The position numbers were made by a program, and so were the translations under genes. The notes below the pieces were generated by a model. That model saw only the letters and a program-made list of their open reading frames with translations. It ran no database searches and was not told the origin of the DNA. From Actinostola sp. cb2023 (Eukaryota; Cnidaria; Anthozoa; Actiniaria; Actinostolidae), in the NCBI GenBank assembly GCA_033675265.1, contig JAUJYZ010000775.1, positions 176,001 through 240,000 of the forward strand: DNA of 64,000 bases, given 5' to 3'. How positions within the stretch are numbered: position 1 is the stretch's first letter; each line of letters opens with the position of its first letter. Positions 24,000 through 37,330 of this stretch are shown here, piece after piece.

Positions 24000-25890
24000 T
24001 TTAGTCTTCGATCAATCTGTCCTCTTTCTACGTAAGTAGTTTCGCACATACAGTAAGTACAAACACCGTCAATTATGTTCTTACTCTGTTTGTTTTATAG
24101 CAGCGTTTTATATGACGAAATCACACGAGTAAGTGCAAGAGTTCCCCACGTTTTCTATTTTTATGCTCATTATAACTTAAGCCAAAAAAGGGCGGAATTT
24201 GCGAATTTCCATGTGACCGGGCAGCCCGATCTGTCCGGTAATGTTTAATAACGGATCTGGATGGGTTTGGAAATCTGGCGTCAAAGTAATTGCTTTTGTG
24301 TGTCCTAGTCTGTCCGTTAAAATCAGCGGACAGACAGACACATGGAAAGGGGCCTTAACTATGGCTTCAAGCTGCGCCAAGTCGAGTTCTAACAGTACTA
24401 GTTTACAGTAAACAACGTGATACATTTTGAATGCATGTACAGTTTATTAATTAAGTTGAATAGTTAATCCGATCTGCAAATATTAAAGATCAATCTCTAT
24501 ACATATACATTTTTTTAAATCAGTCCCCATCAAGCGAATATATTCCATGCACTTCTCTGAGTAACGCTGATTGGGCCAAGCCTCAGAAATAGTCCTATCT
24601 TATCAGTAACTCTGGTTAAGGGGGCACTGAAAGGTCCAAGCACGTGATTGATTCAGTGGACGAACCAACTGGACACATTTCTTGTGAATTTTTATCGAGT
24701 TTCATAAGCACTTTCTGCATTCAGCTGTTTCTATTTTTGTCTGTCGAACATCAAGCAGTGATGCGTGTATTAACCAATTAAAATTAGTAATAGGAACTCC
24801 TACCGCTTTGAGATGCTTGAACGCTAACAATTAAACGTTCAGTTTTGACATCATGGACCGAAATAACTAGGCATGTGCAGTTGTAACTTGCCTAGCTATG
24901 CACACCAGAAAATATTTAGCTAGGGGAGAAGCTAGGAAGAAAAAGAGAAAAGAGAAAAAAGTATCTGACCCCGCTGAGATTCGAGCCCGACCCTTCCTCT
25001 ACCAGCTGAGCGACACGGACATAATTCGGTTAGTAGAATGGTCAGGAGAATTATCGGCAAAAAGCATCTACAAGAATTGTGAACGGGAAAGATAGTCTCA
25101 CTGAGACCTAAGAAACAGATTGAAATCAATTGGAAAGTTGAACTAACGTCATGTCAGATCAGCTCACACGTTTACAATCTTGTTGAACATTGGAAAATAT
25201 ATGTTAAAATTAAAACTATAAATAGCCAGCTAGAATAGCTAGAATAGCTCGAACACGCCCCCACATTTCGGCAGTGGTTCGGACCGTCAAATAACATTTG
25301 TATTTCGGACACTTTACTCAAAAACAACTTACATTTAACAAAAGCTTCAATGGTTCTTCACAGTGAACAATATTTAATTCGATTGTCAATCAAATCGATC
25401 AGTTTAATTAAATTTTATTATCAGCTCAATAGAAAGCAATAGTAACGGAACAAGTGGATTTCCACGCCCGTGAGTGCGTTATGGTTCATCCTTTCCCTCC
25501 GCCATATGAATCCCAGTTGTCTACGCTTTAAAGGCTTGTAGCCATGGAAAGTTAGAATAAGAGTATAGGCGACTTCAGTGCCCGCCGGAATGCAATCACG
25601 TGGTTGTACTGAATGCTAAAAATATCTGACTTCGTTTACTTGAAGTCAGTAGAGAAACCTGTTTAATTAAAATACTATTTTGAGCCATCAGTTGATCGTC
25701 GATCTCTCTAATTAAAACAGCGTCTTCAATCCAAAGGCATTTACCATAAAAATAGTAAACATGTACCGTGCTGTACTTGGTAAACGCAACATTTTTCCGG
25801 TTCTTATGGTTCTACGGTTCTATAGTGTTCTAGTCAATGTCTTCTTCATTATTTTATTAAATAATACAAGACTAGTTGTTTCCTGCATTT
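24000..25890. other. Gene-free stretch with a tRNA-like fragment
   Basis: No gene is seen. On the minus strand at about 24966-25018, GCTCAGCTGGTAGAG (A box) and GGGCTCGAATCTCAG (B box) are only about 10 nt apart with no anticodon arm, so it is a truncated tRNA-derived repeat. Confidence 0.5.
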
Positions 25891-26150
25891 CTTTTAGGGG
25901 AGGGGGCGCTAAATGGAAGGAGGGGGGCGCTTATTGTAAGGAGAGGGGCGCTTATTGTAAGGAGGGGGGCGCTTATTGTAAGGAGGGGGCGCTTATTGTA
26001 AGGAGGGGGGCGCTTATTGTAAGGAGGGGGCGCTTATTGGAAGGAGGGGGCGCTTATTGGAAGGAGGGGGGCGCTTGTTGGAAGGGGGCGCATATAACTT
26101 TTTTAGACCTCTAGGGGGGGGGGGGGGGGGGGGCGCTTATTCGAGGGGGC
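25890..26150. repeat. G-rich minisatellite, about 20-bp unit
   Basis: About nine units of GGGGGCGCTTATTGTAAGGA, ending in an 18-nt G run near 26115-26132. The G runs could form quadruplexes. Similar GCTTATAAAGGCCCCCC sequence lies at 36400-36490. Confidence 0.9.
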
Positions 26151-26455
26151 CCTTAATCGAGTATTTACGGTATTTGTTGTTTCGGCTCATGGAATCTTTG
26201 GCTCAATTCATCGTCATTCAAGCCTTGTTACACCAGCATGTGACTATAAGACCCGATGCATGAGTTTGACGAATCGATCGACTAGGAGGCCTGCCGGATA
26301 GCAAGCTTTATGTGTACTGTACTGTTCAAGATAACGGTTGATTGGGTTATATTATTGAAATAAGCGCACGCACAAGAAATGGAAATATATATATATATAT
26401 ATTACTTGCGCTCCTGCTTGCACTTCTGATCACATATAAGGCTTGCGTTTGCAAA

Positions 26456-27281
26456 CAACCAACAGACCAACAGACCAACAGACCAACAGACCAACAGACC
26501 AACAGACCAACAGACCGACACACCGACAGACCGACAGACCGACAGACCGACAGACCGACAGACCGACAGACCGACACACCGACACACCGACACACCGACA
26601 CACCGACACACCGACACACCGACGCACCGACGCACCGACACACCGACACACCGACACACCGACACACCGACACACCAACACACCAACACACACAACACAC
26701 CGACACACCGACACACCGACACACCGACACACCGACACACCGACACACCGACACACCGACACACCGACACACCGACACACCGACACACCGACACACCGAC
26801 ACAACGACACAACGACACACCGACACACCGACACACCGACACACCGACACACACCGACACACCGACACACGACACACCGACACACCGACACACCGACACA
26901 CCGACACACCGACACACCGACACACCGACACACCGACACACCGACACACCGACACACCGACACACCGACACACCGACACACCGACACACCGACACACCGA
27001 CACACCGACACACCGACACACCGACACACCGACACACCGACACACGACACACACCGACACACCGACACACCGACACACCGACACACCGACACACCGACAC
27101 ACCGACACACCGACACACCGACACACCGACACACCGACACACCGACACACCGACACACCGACACACCAACACACCGACACACCGACACACCGACACACCG
27201 ACACACCGACACACCGACACACCGACACACCGACACACCGACACACCGACACACCGACACACCGACACACCGACACACCGA
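26456..27281. repeat. Octamer satellite, (CCAACAGA)n passing into (CCGACACA)n
   Basis: About 100 units of 8 bp. The first part is CCAACAGA, then a CCGACAGA transition, then CCGACACA with sporadic A-for-G changes and a few length slips. Open frames of up to 336 codons run through it because 24 nt is a whole number of codons; they are not genes. Confidence 0.97.
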
Positions 27282-28187
27282 TTATCTTATCAGTTACCCT
27301 GAGTAACATTTACCTTATTTTAATTAAATTGAACAACAATTTGTTGTTGTAGAAAAAAAGTTGCAACAAAAAATAAATAAACATAAAAATAAAAATAGAA
27401 GCTAAGGAAAATACAGTACAGTAGTTCCAGATGCAAAAACTCCTAATACTTAGGCAAAAATTAAGAGGGAAGGTCATTTAATTGAAGGAAGAACCGTGCA
27501 ACAAGAACTAAATAAACCCGTGCAAACGTTGATCAATATTACAGGGTTTAATTGGCGCGTGTTTACAACGGAAGGTTTTTATTTGAATTCCTTTGATCTA
27601 AACATCTGCCCCTCTCCTCCCTCGTAAGTAGAAAAGTCTCGAGACAATATCCGATATTCCAATAAAACGTTTAAGTTATTTTCCTAGTTAACAATTATCG
27701 AAAGTATGACAGGAACGCTGGATTTAGAGTGTTATTTACAACAATCTCAAGATTATTTTGACGCTTTCATTTTCATGCAAATCCACTGCAAATAATATTG
27801 CCATTGTGTTGTGTTTGAGGGTCTTTGAGGATAGCAGGGATTAGCGTCAGTCGATACAATAGTCTAGCGTTTGTCACCAGCATGCTAGTGTAATATTACT
27901 GTTCTCTCAGTTCTATTTGATTGTATTCGCCTAAACAAACCTCGAGTATTATTAACCCTTTGTCTTGGGATGTCTTGTAAGTGTTCGGTCGTGTTTTAGA
28001 AGCCAATAGAATTGATTGTTCGCGGCATGGCAAAGATTTATTACAAAGAATTTCTCAACGGAGCTGGCTTTAGATATGCAGATGTTTCGTCGTGATTGTA
28101 CTGATGTGTTTACATTTCCGTAAAAACTTCAGAGTTTTATAGGACCCTAAATAAACTCATCTTCAGTCGTCACGAAAGCGGCGAGCC
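27282..28187. other. Upstream region of the coiled-coil gene
   Basis: No repeat or gene is recognised in this 0.9 kb. It is the least repetitive part of the neighbourhood and probably contains the promoter and 5' untranslated region of the gene starting at 28188. Confidence 0.4.
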
Positions 28188-29588
28188 ATGGGCAAGAAGG
28201 AGGTGAGAGCTTGATAGTAATGATTTTGAATCTTGTACTTTAATCATTAACTAAAATGTAATTCCGTGTAATATGATATAAGTGAATATACGCTGGCTCA
28301 TTCCATTGCATCGGATTCCTGTCAGTTCGTTCCTTCACTGATTTAAAAGTGCTTTAGTTGAGGATACGAACATATAGTGAATGTTCTGTGATGAGTTCTA
28401 GAGCGCCGAAGAGTCCAAAACCTTCCAAAAAGCCACAGGTACGAATACACGAAGGCAATAGCTTCAAAATTATCGAACTTCGCATTTATCGATTTGCCTG
28501 AGTCATTCCACAGCCTTGAGTCGTTCTTGCGTTTAAGGGAGCTTGTAAGTTCCTTTAAAAGACCGTTATGTATATGTACTTCACTACAAACGGGTCTGTG
28601 TACGATATGTTTATGTATTGTATTAGAATTCAACGATCGCTTCGAGTTCTGATAGCCAACGATCGCTTTTAATCGAGCGCTTTATCAATATAGAAAGCTC
28701 AAAATATCCATAAAGTTCGTTTAGTTGATAGTTAGTTACAGAAATTTCGATTCAACATATCTTCTCAAACATGAATACAGTTCATATAGTTGTTTGTCGA
28801 GACGACATATATATTCCGTGTTTACACTTGAGCGCTTTACACGGTACAGTACAAATCAGAAAACTAAGGTTAACCGCTCAACAAACAATAGTTTTCTAAT
28901 TTCTACCAAGGTTCGGTAACTCGTTTAATAATACTTCAGTAAACCACCAAGTGTACGAAGACACGACCTTTAGTGAACATGTTCAAATATTGCTACAATA
29001 TTTAATATTATGTCTGAGGTTATTTGACACCTATCATATTTAATTGCTTTCGATTGATTTTCATTACTTTCAGCAAAATCTACAATTTTAATTTTAAGTT
29101 TACAATTTGTTTGTAAATATCAATTCTGTAAATTCTACAAGAAATTTGAGTGAAAATACAGCCTTATTACAAGCACATGACCTGCATGTGTTGCCAAAGT
29201 AACGAATTCCACTTGGCGTGTGACGTCACTCTAGATTTGAAAGATAATTGGTCTTTTGTTCTGTTCACGACTAAATATATTATACTTGTTGAAATGAATC
29301 GAACTATGTAGTTTTTAAAGCAAAGATGTTTCCCTCGAGAAATATCCATCCATTCCCTTAGATTAGTGCGTTTCGTCATGATGCTATAAGGCATTTATCT
29401 GCCTTGACCTCGGTACTTTTGATCTAAGTACTAAAGTACGAATAAAACTGAGCTTTTTTGTTTTCTGCTGTCAGATATTGTTTGATAATCACTATTGTCT
29501 TATCTCTATTACTGTTTGTGCCTGCTGCTTCTAGACATCCCTAGAATGTGGTCACAAGTCATTATCTGATTAAATATTACTGATATCG

Positions 29589-29622
<34 letters not shown>

Positions 29623-31209
29623 TGATGATAATAATAATAATGATGATGATATTAACAATGATAATAATGATAATACTATTAATAGTGATCAGATGATAAT
29701 GATGATAATGTTAATGATAATGATGATGATAATGATGATAAGTACAATAAATAACAATACATCAGCTATTTTAAACTTTATGACTTTTCGTTGGCGTGAA
29801 TTTAAAGTGCCTATAACCCCTGTGATATTCTTTCAAAAATCTATTTAATATAAGCTGAATAGTTGGTGGGTTCAGTATTAATTTGTGATTTGAACCTTGC
29901 GTTATGAGTTATAGAGGTTTGAAATGTCAATATGCAAATTTGATGACGTCAACCCAGGAATTTGCCATAACTTATGTAGACTTTTTCAAGAAGAGCTTAT
30001 ATTTTGAAATGGGGAAAAAGTTATAAAATCATTTATAAAGACTGAAAATATTCTGTAAGTTTTCAAATGTCAATAATCAGCACAAGGGCGTTTTTGTATA
30101 ATAAATGAAGTCTTAGTAGACGTCATCAAATTTGCATATTGAGATTTCAAACCTCTATAACTCATAAACGCAAGGTTCAAATCACAAAATACTGAACACA
30201 CCAACTATTCAGCTTATATTGAATAGAATTTTAAAACAATCTCACAGGGGTTATAGGCACTTTAAGGAAATTCCTGCCTGCCTTAGCCTCCTCCGCAGGC
30301 AACTCTAAAATACTAAAACTCTATCAGAAAAACAAAGGGATCCCAGAAGAGGGGTTGCATGCGGAGGAGGCTATGCCTGCCTGCTTGCCTTCTTGCCTGC
30401 TTTGCCTGCGTTGCCTGCTTTGCCTGCTTTGCCTGCTTTGCCTGCTTTGCCTGCTTTGCCTGCTTTGCCTGCTTTGCCTGCTTTGCCTGCTTGCTTGCTC
30501 GATGGATGGATGGATACAATAGAAGTGTTCAAGGTTTAAACTATGTACTATAACTGATAACTATCTTCCATACTTTCAATTTCAGCTTGAAAGAACGATC
30601 ATGATTCTAAAGGAGGAGCTCAACAGACTTCATCAAGATTTACTCCAAATGAGAAACGACCTCAAACTTGAGAAAACAAAATGTATGGACCTCAATTTAG
30701 CATTAAGAGACGCTGAGAGAGAAGTCTACCAACTGCAAGACGAATACGACCAGGAAATGAATGCCATTAGCTGTAAACTATTATCACTTGAGAGCGACTT
30801 TCTCAAAGAGCAAAAGGAAATCCAGCAAGTGCTATTATCTAAAGATCAAACGATTGAAAGCTTACAAGAGCAGCTAAGAGTACGTGACAGCACACTAGAA
30901 GAACGGAATCGTGAATTTAATGAAATGCAATTTCAATTTGACAAAGAGTTAAAGGCGAGGGACAAACGAATCGCATCTCAATGGAAAGAACTGGAAGGAT
31001 TTAAGAGTGCAAATAACAAGTTTATTGGAGCGCTGACGCAACTCAAATCCTCTCAAATCCCAATTATGACGCGTAGTACATCCAGCATTTCACGGTCGAA
31101 TCAGGTTGCACATGTGACTAGCCCACGCAAGGCAGTAACACCGAACGCACCTCGAAAGAAGTTTCGTGACAGTTCAGAATGGAAAGAAGAACTTTCATCG
31201 TTTTTCTAG
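28188..31209 (+). CDS. Coiled-coil protein of unknown function, two exons
   Basis: Exon 1, 28188-28202, encodes MGKKE in a strong start context (GCCATGG) and ends GAG|GTGAGA. Exon 2, 30586-31209, follows the acceptor TTTCAATTTCAG; both are phase 0. The product has 212 residues. Residues 6 to about 150 are a continuous heptad-like coiled coil rich in Leu, Glu, Lys and Gln (LERTIMILKEELNRLHQDLL onward). The C-terminal 60 residues are basic and Ser/Thr/Pro-rich (RSTSSISRS, SPRK) and look disordered, ending SSFF. It resembles short ciliary or centrosomal coiled-coil proteins in general character, but I do not recognise the family. The intron (2.4 kb) holds a MITE and two simple repeats. Confidence 0.7.
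29588..29755. repeat. AAT/GAT microsatellite in the coiled-coil gene intron
   Basis: A degenerate run of AATAAT and GATGAT units. Confidence 0.9.
29802..30266. mobile_element. MITE with TTAAAGTGCCTATAACCCC ends
   Basis: Inverted ends of about 30 bp (TTAAAGTGCCTATAACCCC... / ...GGGGTTATAGGCACTTTAA) and long inner arms (AACCTCTATAACTCAT, CAAATTTGATGACGTC). Intronic; related by its outermost bases to 13137-13569. Confidence 0.8.
30384..30490. repeat. 9-bp minisatellite (GCCTGCTTT)n
   Basis: About ten units, ending 95 bp before the acceptor of coiled-coil exon 2. It is CT-rich on the coding strand. Confidence 0.95.
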
Positions 31210-32930
31210 CGACTCGGAAGACATTTCCCGTCGACCGAGGGAGGGGTTCCTAGGGGCTACTTTAAAGCGACAGAGAAAAGACCCATGGGGAGGTGGGAAG
31301 GGAGGTAGAAACACCCTCCCCCGAGTCTTTTCTCCGTTCCCACTGAATAGCGCTAGCACCTTGCTTTCTATGGATGCTCCAAAATATTGCTTGTTATTCC
31401 ACTACAGTGACTGTATGGGTGAATCAGTACTCAGAAGAAAATGAAATTTTCTATCGACAAATTTACATTTAAAAGGACATTATATATAAAATGGCGACGA
31501 ATGGTATTATGGGGTGTGGTATTGTAATTTGTAATTAAGCGACCACCCCCATTTAAGCGACCACCTATCATATTTAAGCGACCAGTTATCGAATTCCTGA
31601 AACTATTGGTTTTTTTTGTAAAAAAAAAAAAAATTCTATTAAATCTTTTGACAACTGGATATTTTTGATCGAGGTTTTTCGCGAATTTCTGGACCTAAAC
31701 GCCATAGGAAATTTTGATTCCATAAAAGGGGTTGCCATGGAAATCTTGACAGTTCTAAAACATCGAGGGCTCAAGTTCTCGCGTGATATTTCTTTCGTCG
31801 CTGCATGAATCTCCGCTAGGCTTGCAATTTTCGTTGCACCAAAAAGGCCTATTTTGCATTTCGAGTCTTTTAAAGCCATTAGTTTCGCCACAGAAGCCCC
31901 CAGCACCGCATCATTAAGCGTATCTGGCGTGGTAGAGGCCGTTCTCCTGAAAGAAACCATGGGTGAGATGCGATTTCACGAGAACGAATCGCCAAAGCTT
32001 GAGGATTTGCAAAAATGGCCGGCGGATTCAGAAGTGAGATTGTGTCTCTGGTCGTTCTGTGGTGGATTCCAGGACCTACTAAGGCAGTTTTGGTAATTAC
32101 TTTCGACTTGTAAATAATGTATGTAACCGGTGCAATATTTTGCCTGTAAGTCGGGGTGGTAAAATACTTTTTTTTAATGGGGGAAATGCTGCCTGTCTTG
32201 CACGAGTAGTTCCGTGATTACCCATAATACATCTCGGTCGTGCGTTGAAAAAAACCCCAGAGTTTCTCATAAAATAGTCGAATTCAAATGGCCGTTGCTC
32301 GGAGAGTAAAGAAAAAGAATTACGAATATGTCAAGAAGAGAGATGGAAGTTTGCTGAGAAAGTGGCGTTTTGTTTCACAATGATGTATTTTGGAAGAAAA
32401 TTGAAGTCGGATTTCGCTCATTTTCGAGGTGTGAAATGACGTCAAAAACGCATGAACTACTGCCCAGAATTCGGACCAGTATGTCAGTTTACTCGTTAAA
32501 ATTTGAAGAGTTAACTAGTTGTCACTAATAACTGGCCATGAGATCGACGTTTCAATAACTCAGAAAGTTAGCATTAGTTCATAGCAGAATCGATTTTTAC
32601 GGCCTGTGTCGGAGTCAAAGCCAAGCCAGTGCAAAATGATCCAAAGTCGTCCAAAATGACACTTTTTGGTGGGTTTATATCCCATATATAGAAAATGTAT
32701 ACAAAAAACGTCAAAAATGGCGATATTTGGTATTGCTATAACCCATGCAGGATAGTCAAAAATGTTCCAAGTGATGATTGAGAAATGTTAATTTTTCAGT
32801 ATGCACAACTGAAAACCTTTGTTGAACTTAAAAATAGCACATGTCCAGAATTGGAAAGTTCCAAACAAACAAACAATTAAACAAACAAACAAACAAACAA
32901 ACTTCATTTATTGGCATCTTGAAAATACAG

Positions 32931-33209
32931 TCATTTGCAAAAATTGTGGCCGCTACGAAATATCAATATATCGGATGCATTATGGGTAATTAAATAATCG
33001 AAAATTCCCTTAAAGCGGGTTAACGCCAGCAAAGTTGGTAGAAATATTTAGTATAATGTTTGTTTTAGTCTTACGTTTGTTGTTTGTACATTTTGTTTCA
33101 TTTAATAAGTTAGGAAACTCAAAATAGTATTATTTAATTACCCATAATGCAACCGATATATTGATATATTGATATTTCGTGGCGGCCAGAATTTTTGCAA
33201 ATGACTGTA
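32931..33209. mobile_element. MITE with TACAGTCATTTGCAAAAATT ends
   Basis: Inverted arms of about 75 bp (including GATATATTGATATTTCGTGG on the right). Confidence 0.8.
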
Positions 33210-33313
33210 TATGACATTTATATCAGTGTGAGTCCAATGAATTAAACTAACATATGGCAATCATATTTGTAATTTTTGACTATAACAATATGTAGTAGTT
33301 TTTTGGATTCATA

Positions 33314-33738
33314 TATTGTCATTCTTAAAAAGTTTGTCCAGACTACAATACTACAATAAAGTCACGTGATTCATAATGTTTTCAATTTCCTCGCGTGGAA
33401 TTTCAAATTTGAGATGCAAAGTACACGGCATTGTGAGAACTGAATGTAATGGCGCTGGTATCAACTCACAATAAGCCAGTTCGGAGTTTAAGAATCAGGT
33501 TCAGTGCGCAGCGATTTTATCCCGATTATATCACCTTCTTTTGTTATTTAAAAATAACACAAACTTTAACAAAAGAAGGTGATATAATCGGGATAAAATC
33601 GCTTGCGCACTGAACCTGATTCTTAAACTCCGAACTGGCTTATTCCGCGCGCAGAAATTGAAAACATAATGAATCACGTGACTTTATTGTAGTATTGTAG
33701 TATTTTCATCTGGACAACCTTTTTGAGAATGACTGTAT
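33314..33738. mobile_element. MITE with a second palindrome nested inside
   Basis: Outer arms run TTGTCATTCTTAAAAAG...AGTCACGTGATTCAT and inverse. Inside, 33474-33644 is another long palindrome (AAGCCAGTTCGGAGTTTAAG / CTTAAACTCCGAACTGGCTT). Confidence 0.8.
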
Positions 33739-33852
33739 ATTTCATGCATAGCTACTGACGGACATTTATCTAATATTTACATATAACAATATGTGTTAAT
33801 AATACCATATTTATTAAATTTAAACAAAATATTAAATTAAACTGATGACATA

Positions 33853-33992
33853 GGAGTGATTCCAATAAACCGCATTACTAACTACACCAATACACACTAT
33901 TAGACACTCACTCTTTTGTTTTCTTTTGTTTCTTTGCACCTAATAAACACCGACAGCTAACTAGTAGTGCCCAGGTTTATTGGAATCACTGA
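33853..33992. mobile_element. Small MITE with GTGATTCCAATAAACC ends
   Basis: Ends GTGATTCCAATAAACC and GGTTTATTGGAATCAC. The TTGTTTTCTTTTGTTTCTTTG interior is not inverted. Related ends recur near 46004 and 61986. Confidence 0.7.
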
Positions 33993-34262
33993 CATCGCGG
34001 GGCCCTTCACTGACTAGTAAAGTTCTTATCGTAGCCGCTATAACACGCGTTAGTTTTTGCTTGGAGTTGCAAATAATAATAATAATTTATTAACTTATAT
34101 AGCGCAAAAATCAATTGGTGAATCTACTGCTTACACATTTGATTTACAAATATAAAACGGCATAAAAATGTCCGAAATATGCCGCTCATTTGAATGTCAT
34201 TTATGCTTCATTGTGTACAAAGTCAACGAGGTCCGCTGAATAAACAATGTCACGTGACCTGG

Positions 34263-34405
34263 CCCGCGTGGAGCTTAGAGTTACTCTGAATAAATTAGCG
34301 AGTACTATTGTGTTTGTTATCATCCGTAACCACGCTTCGGTGATCGTAGCAGTTGAACGTCTTCGAGCTAGTTGTTAACCTATTTTCTGGGTACTGATAG
34401 TAAAG
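34263..34405 (+). promoter_or_regulatory. Possible non-coding first exon of the choline transporter
   Basis: A strong donor TAAAG|GTAAGT lies at 34405/34406 in non-repeat sequence, with no open frame before it. The first coding exon is preceded by an acceptor (TCTCTCACAG) immediately before its ATG, which requires an upstream non-coding exon. Joining the two is inference; the left limit is arbitrary. Confidence 0.35.
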
Positions 34406-36092
34406 GTAAGTGGATATTTTATTGATGTAAAGATGGGGAGTCGTAAAACAAGTTGATGATGTTCAAAAGAGCAACTTGATGCTCAAGTAGTGACCTCAGC
34501 AGCGGCCCAAGACGGCTGAAATCTAGGCTACTACTACTGTATCTGAAATCTCTTGACATCATTACTTTCAAAGTCTCATAACTTACAATTCTTCCATGTT
34601 AGTTGACGATATATCTCAGGTTTTCGGTGTGTAACTCATTTACCTTTGCCTGCCTGAGTTATATAATATGCTTCGCGCGCGCGCGGGCGGGGGGGCTAGC
34701 GCCCTCTGTACTAGTGTTTCTGCATAACAAACCTACTGTAAACACACTCTTGCACGCCTCCAGTAAACACCTTTACGAGTCTTGCTAATACTATATATTG
34801 GAACAACTTCATAAAGGATCTGATAGAAGTGTACGCTATATCACATAGACGAGCGTTACTTGGACGTTGGGAGCACATGTACGAGTAGTAACTAGATGTC
34901 TACGCGGGATGTCGGTCTCATCCCCGGGGTCTCGTCCAACGCCAAGTAGCGTGGTTTTGGACGCTCACGCAAAGCTATTCAACTGTCATTACCTTGATGT
35001 CCAGAAATGGTTTATTCTCGTTCTAACGATCGCATTATTTGGCTCGTGACACCCGTTTGGATAACAATCAGCGCGCGACAGAAACTAAGCTCTGGAAAGA
35101 GTAAATGGATGAATTGAACACTGTATGTTTATACAATGTGTCTACATTCTATTTTGATCTCAATCTATACTTTATTATACTTTATTCTAAATGATTTTGT
35201 ATGTTTTATTGACAAGCGTATAATTATGCAAGCCCGTGTTTGAATGAAGTGTTTATTCGGTGTTGAATATAGTTCCCCAGGTTTGTTTAGCCCCGGTTTA
35301 ACTGGGAAATCAGGGATGCACGTAGGCCATAGGTCATGATCGCATCGAGAAATGCATGCACTCTCAGCTATATAGTGTGTGACAGCACCGATATAATACA
35401 CTTCCAACTGGCGCTGTTTCCAACAAGTCTTTCTGCGATTTTTAAAATACGTACCGTGTGTACCAAGCTCGCGTTACGGGATTCGGCCCCTCTTATTGTA
35501 ACGCGAGGCGTGCAAGAAGGGGCTCTCTGGCTTCCTCCCAATGTAGCAGTACCCCGACGTAATCAATCGCTTGGTTTCAATCAGCTGTTAAAACTCCTTG
35601 AATCTCATTATTTGCTTCGAATGACGGGCAAACACTGACCTCCATGTGCTATCAAGCAGAGAGCATTCTATTGAAAAGGTGCAATTCAGCTGATGAAAAT
35701 TCCTCACCAGACCGGAAATGACGTCTAATGAAATCAAGCAATTGAACATATAATCGATTGAACATAATTGTAATTTTGATTAAATTAATTTAATATGAAG
35801 TTAATTATTCAATTTCTTTGACCGTGCATGAAATGCAGCCTATGTACGTTACACAATACCCTTGTGTCACGGTCAATCAAGTTCAAGGGCTGTTATTGAA
35901 TCAACAATTTTTCTCGTCGGGGATTATGCACATCCTGTTGCTTACCCCAATATTGATAGAGTTGTGCCGGATCAACCAAACAATTTATCGACATCCGAAA
36001 AGTGCTTGATAAACGTCGATGGTTTTAATGTATCAATTTTTTTTGATGTGGTATTTAATCATAGTTTTAATTGATACTAGATTATTATTATA

Positions 36093-36132
<40 letters not shown>

Positions 36133-36839
36133 TTATTTATAATCATAATTATTATATTATTTATTATTATTATTATTATTATTATTTATTATTATTATTA
36201 TTATTATTATATATTATTATTATTATTATTATTATAAATCATCGAAATTTCGCTGAGAAGGTTCGATCGAGTCGTTGTTCGGGTGCTGACCGTAGAAATC
36301 GCGGGCGTCGGTCTATTTGTGAATTTGCACAAAGCGAATTTGTTCCAATAACAAAGGCTTTTATATTAAAATGTTTTTTTTAATACCTTAAACTGCCGCT
36401 TATAAAGGCCCCCCTCCCCCCCGGTTATAGGCCCATATACTTTCAAACTAAAAAAATGCCGGTTATAAGCCCCCCCGGATATAAGCCCCCCTTTATGTTT
36501 CTTAATTGTTTCCTTAATATAAACGTTTTCACAGAACACGGTATATAGCTTCAAATGAAATTTGGACAGATTGCGGAACAAGTTACAGTTTTGAATTTTG
36601 TTCCAAATATTGAAATTATCATAAGTTTATTGTAAATTTTAAATAAAGATCAGTAGATTGAAAACGTATTTTGATACTGAGCTCATTTGGAAACTTTTTT
36701 TTTTAATCCGGTAATAAGCTCTCCCGGAACTTTCTTATCAAGATACAGTAGATGCCAACTACAGTATCAGACTTCGTGATATGTTAATGATTTGCTCTTT
36801 TAAGATGTCACATTAAACAAACTCAAGCCAGAACTGAGA
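34406..36839. other. Putative first intron or upstream region of the choline transporter
   Basis: No gene is recognised. It contains an (ATT)n stretch at 36084-36235, C-rich repeat GGTTATAAGCCCCCC-like sequence at 36395-36490, and a GCGCGCGCGGGCGGGGGGG run near 34676. Confidence 0.5.
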
Positions 36840-37235
36840 AATTCAAAGTTCAATTTGGCCGAATTTTATGCTAATTAAGAACACATTTCCCTTCGTCCTT
36901 CACGGTAGTGAATTTCCTATGTTTTGCCCTCATGAATTATTAGAAATTCAAAGTTAAAGTTGTCCAAATTTTATGCTAATTACTTCCATTCCAAGCCTTA
37001 ACGGTAGTGATTTCCTTTGTTTTGTCCTTATGAATTATTAGAAATTCAAAGTTAAAGTTGTCCAAATTTTATGCTAATTACTTCCATTCCAAGCCTTAAC
37101 GGTAGTGATTTCCTTTGTTTTGTCCTTATGAATTATTAGAAATTCAAAGTTAAAGTTGTCCAGATTTTATGCTAATTACTTCCATTCCAAGCCTTAACGG
37201 TAGTGATTTCCTTTGTTTTGTCCTTATGAATTATC
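36840..37235. repeat. 98-bp tandem repeat before the first coding exon
   Basis: TGTCCAAATTTTATGCTAAT begins at 36961, 37059 and 37157 (98 bp apart), with a diverged earlier copy from about 36840. Related single-copy sequence is at 58318-58390, so a dispersed element was amplified here. Confidence 0.9.
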
Positions 37236-37330
37236 AGTTTGAGAATGCTGTTTCCAGTCCAACCCGTTTCACGCATGCTTCAGCATATTTGTTTCATCTC
37301 AACTTACACAAGGTGTATATTCTCTCACAG

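Larger units (their letters stand above)
31210..34260. other. Intergenic region rich in inverted elements
   Basis: No confident gene. Minus-strand frame 31960-31586 is open for 124 codons over non-repeat sequence but shows no domain I recognise. It runs into GGTCGCTTAAAT repeats, so it may be a transposon remnant. MITEs at 32931-33209, 33314-33738 and 33853-33992 fill the right half. Confidence 0.5.

Noticed and set aside
26342..27352. Long open frames (up to 336 codons) on both strands
   Set aside because: Pure octamer satellite; 24 nt is a multiple of three, so stops are absent in several frames. Composition is THRHTDTP or CRCVGVSV repeats.
31586..31960. 124-codon minus-strand frame as a gene
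   Set aside because: No recognisable domain, no splice or start support, and it abuts repeated GGTCGCTTAAAT sequence. Kept only as a possible transposon remnant.
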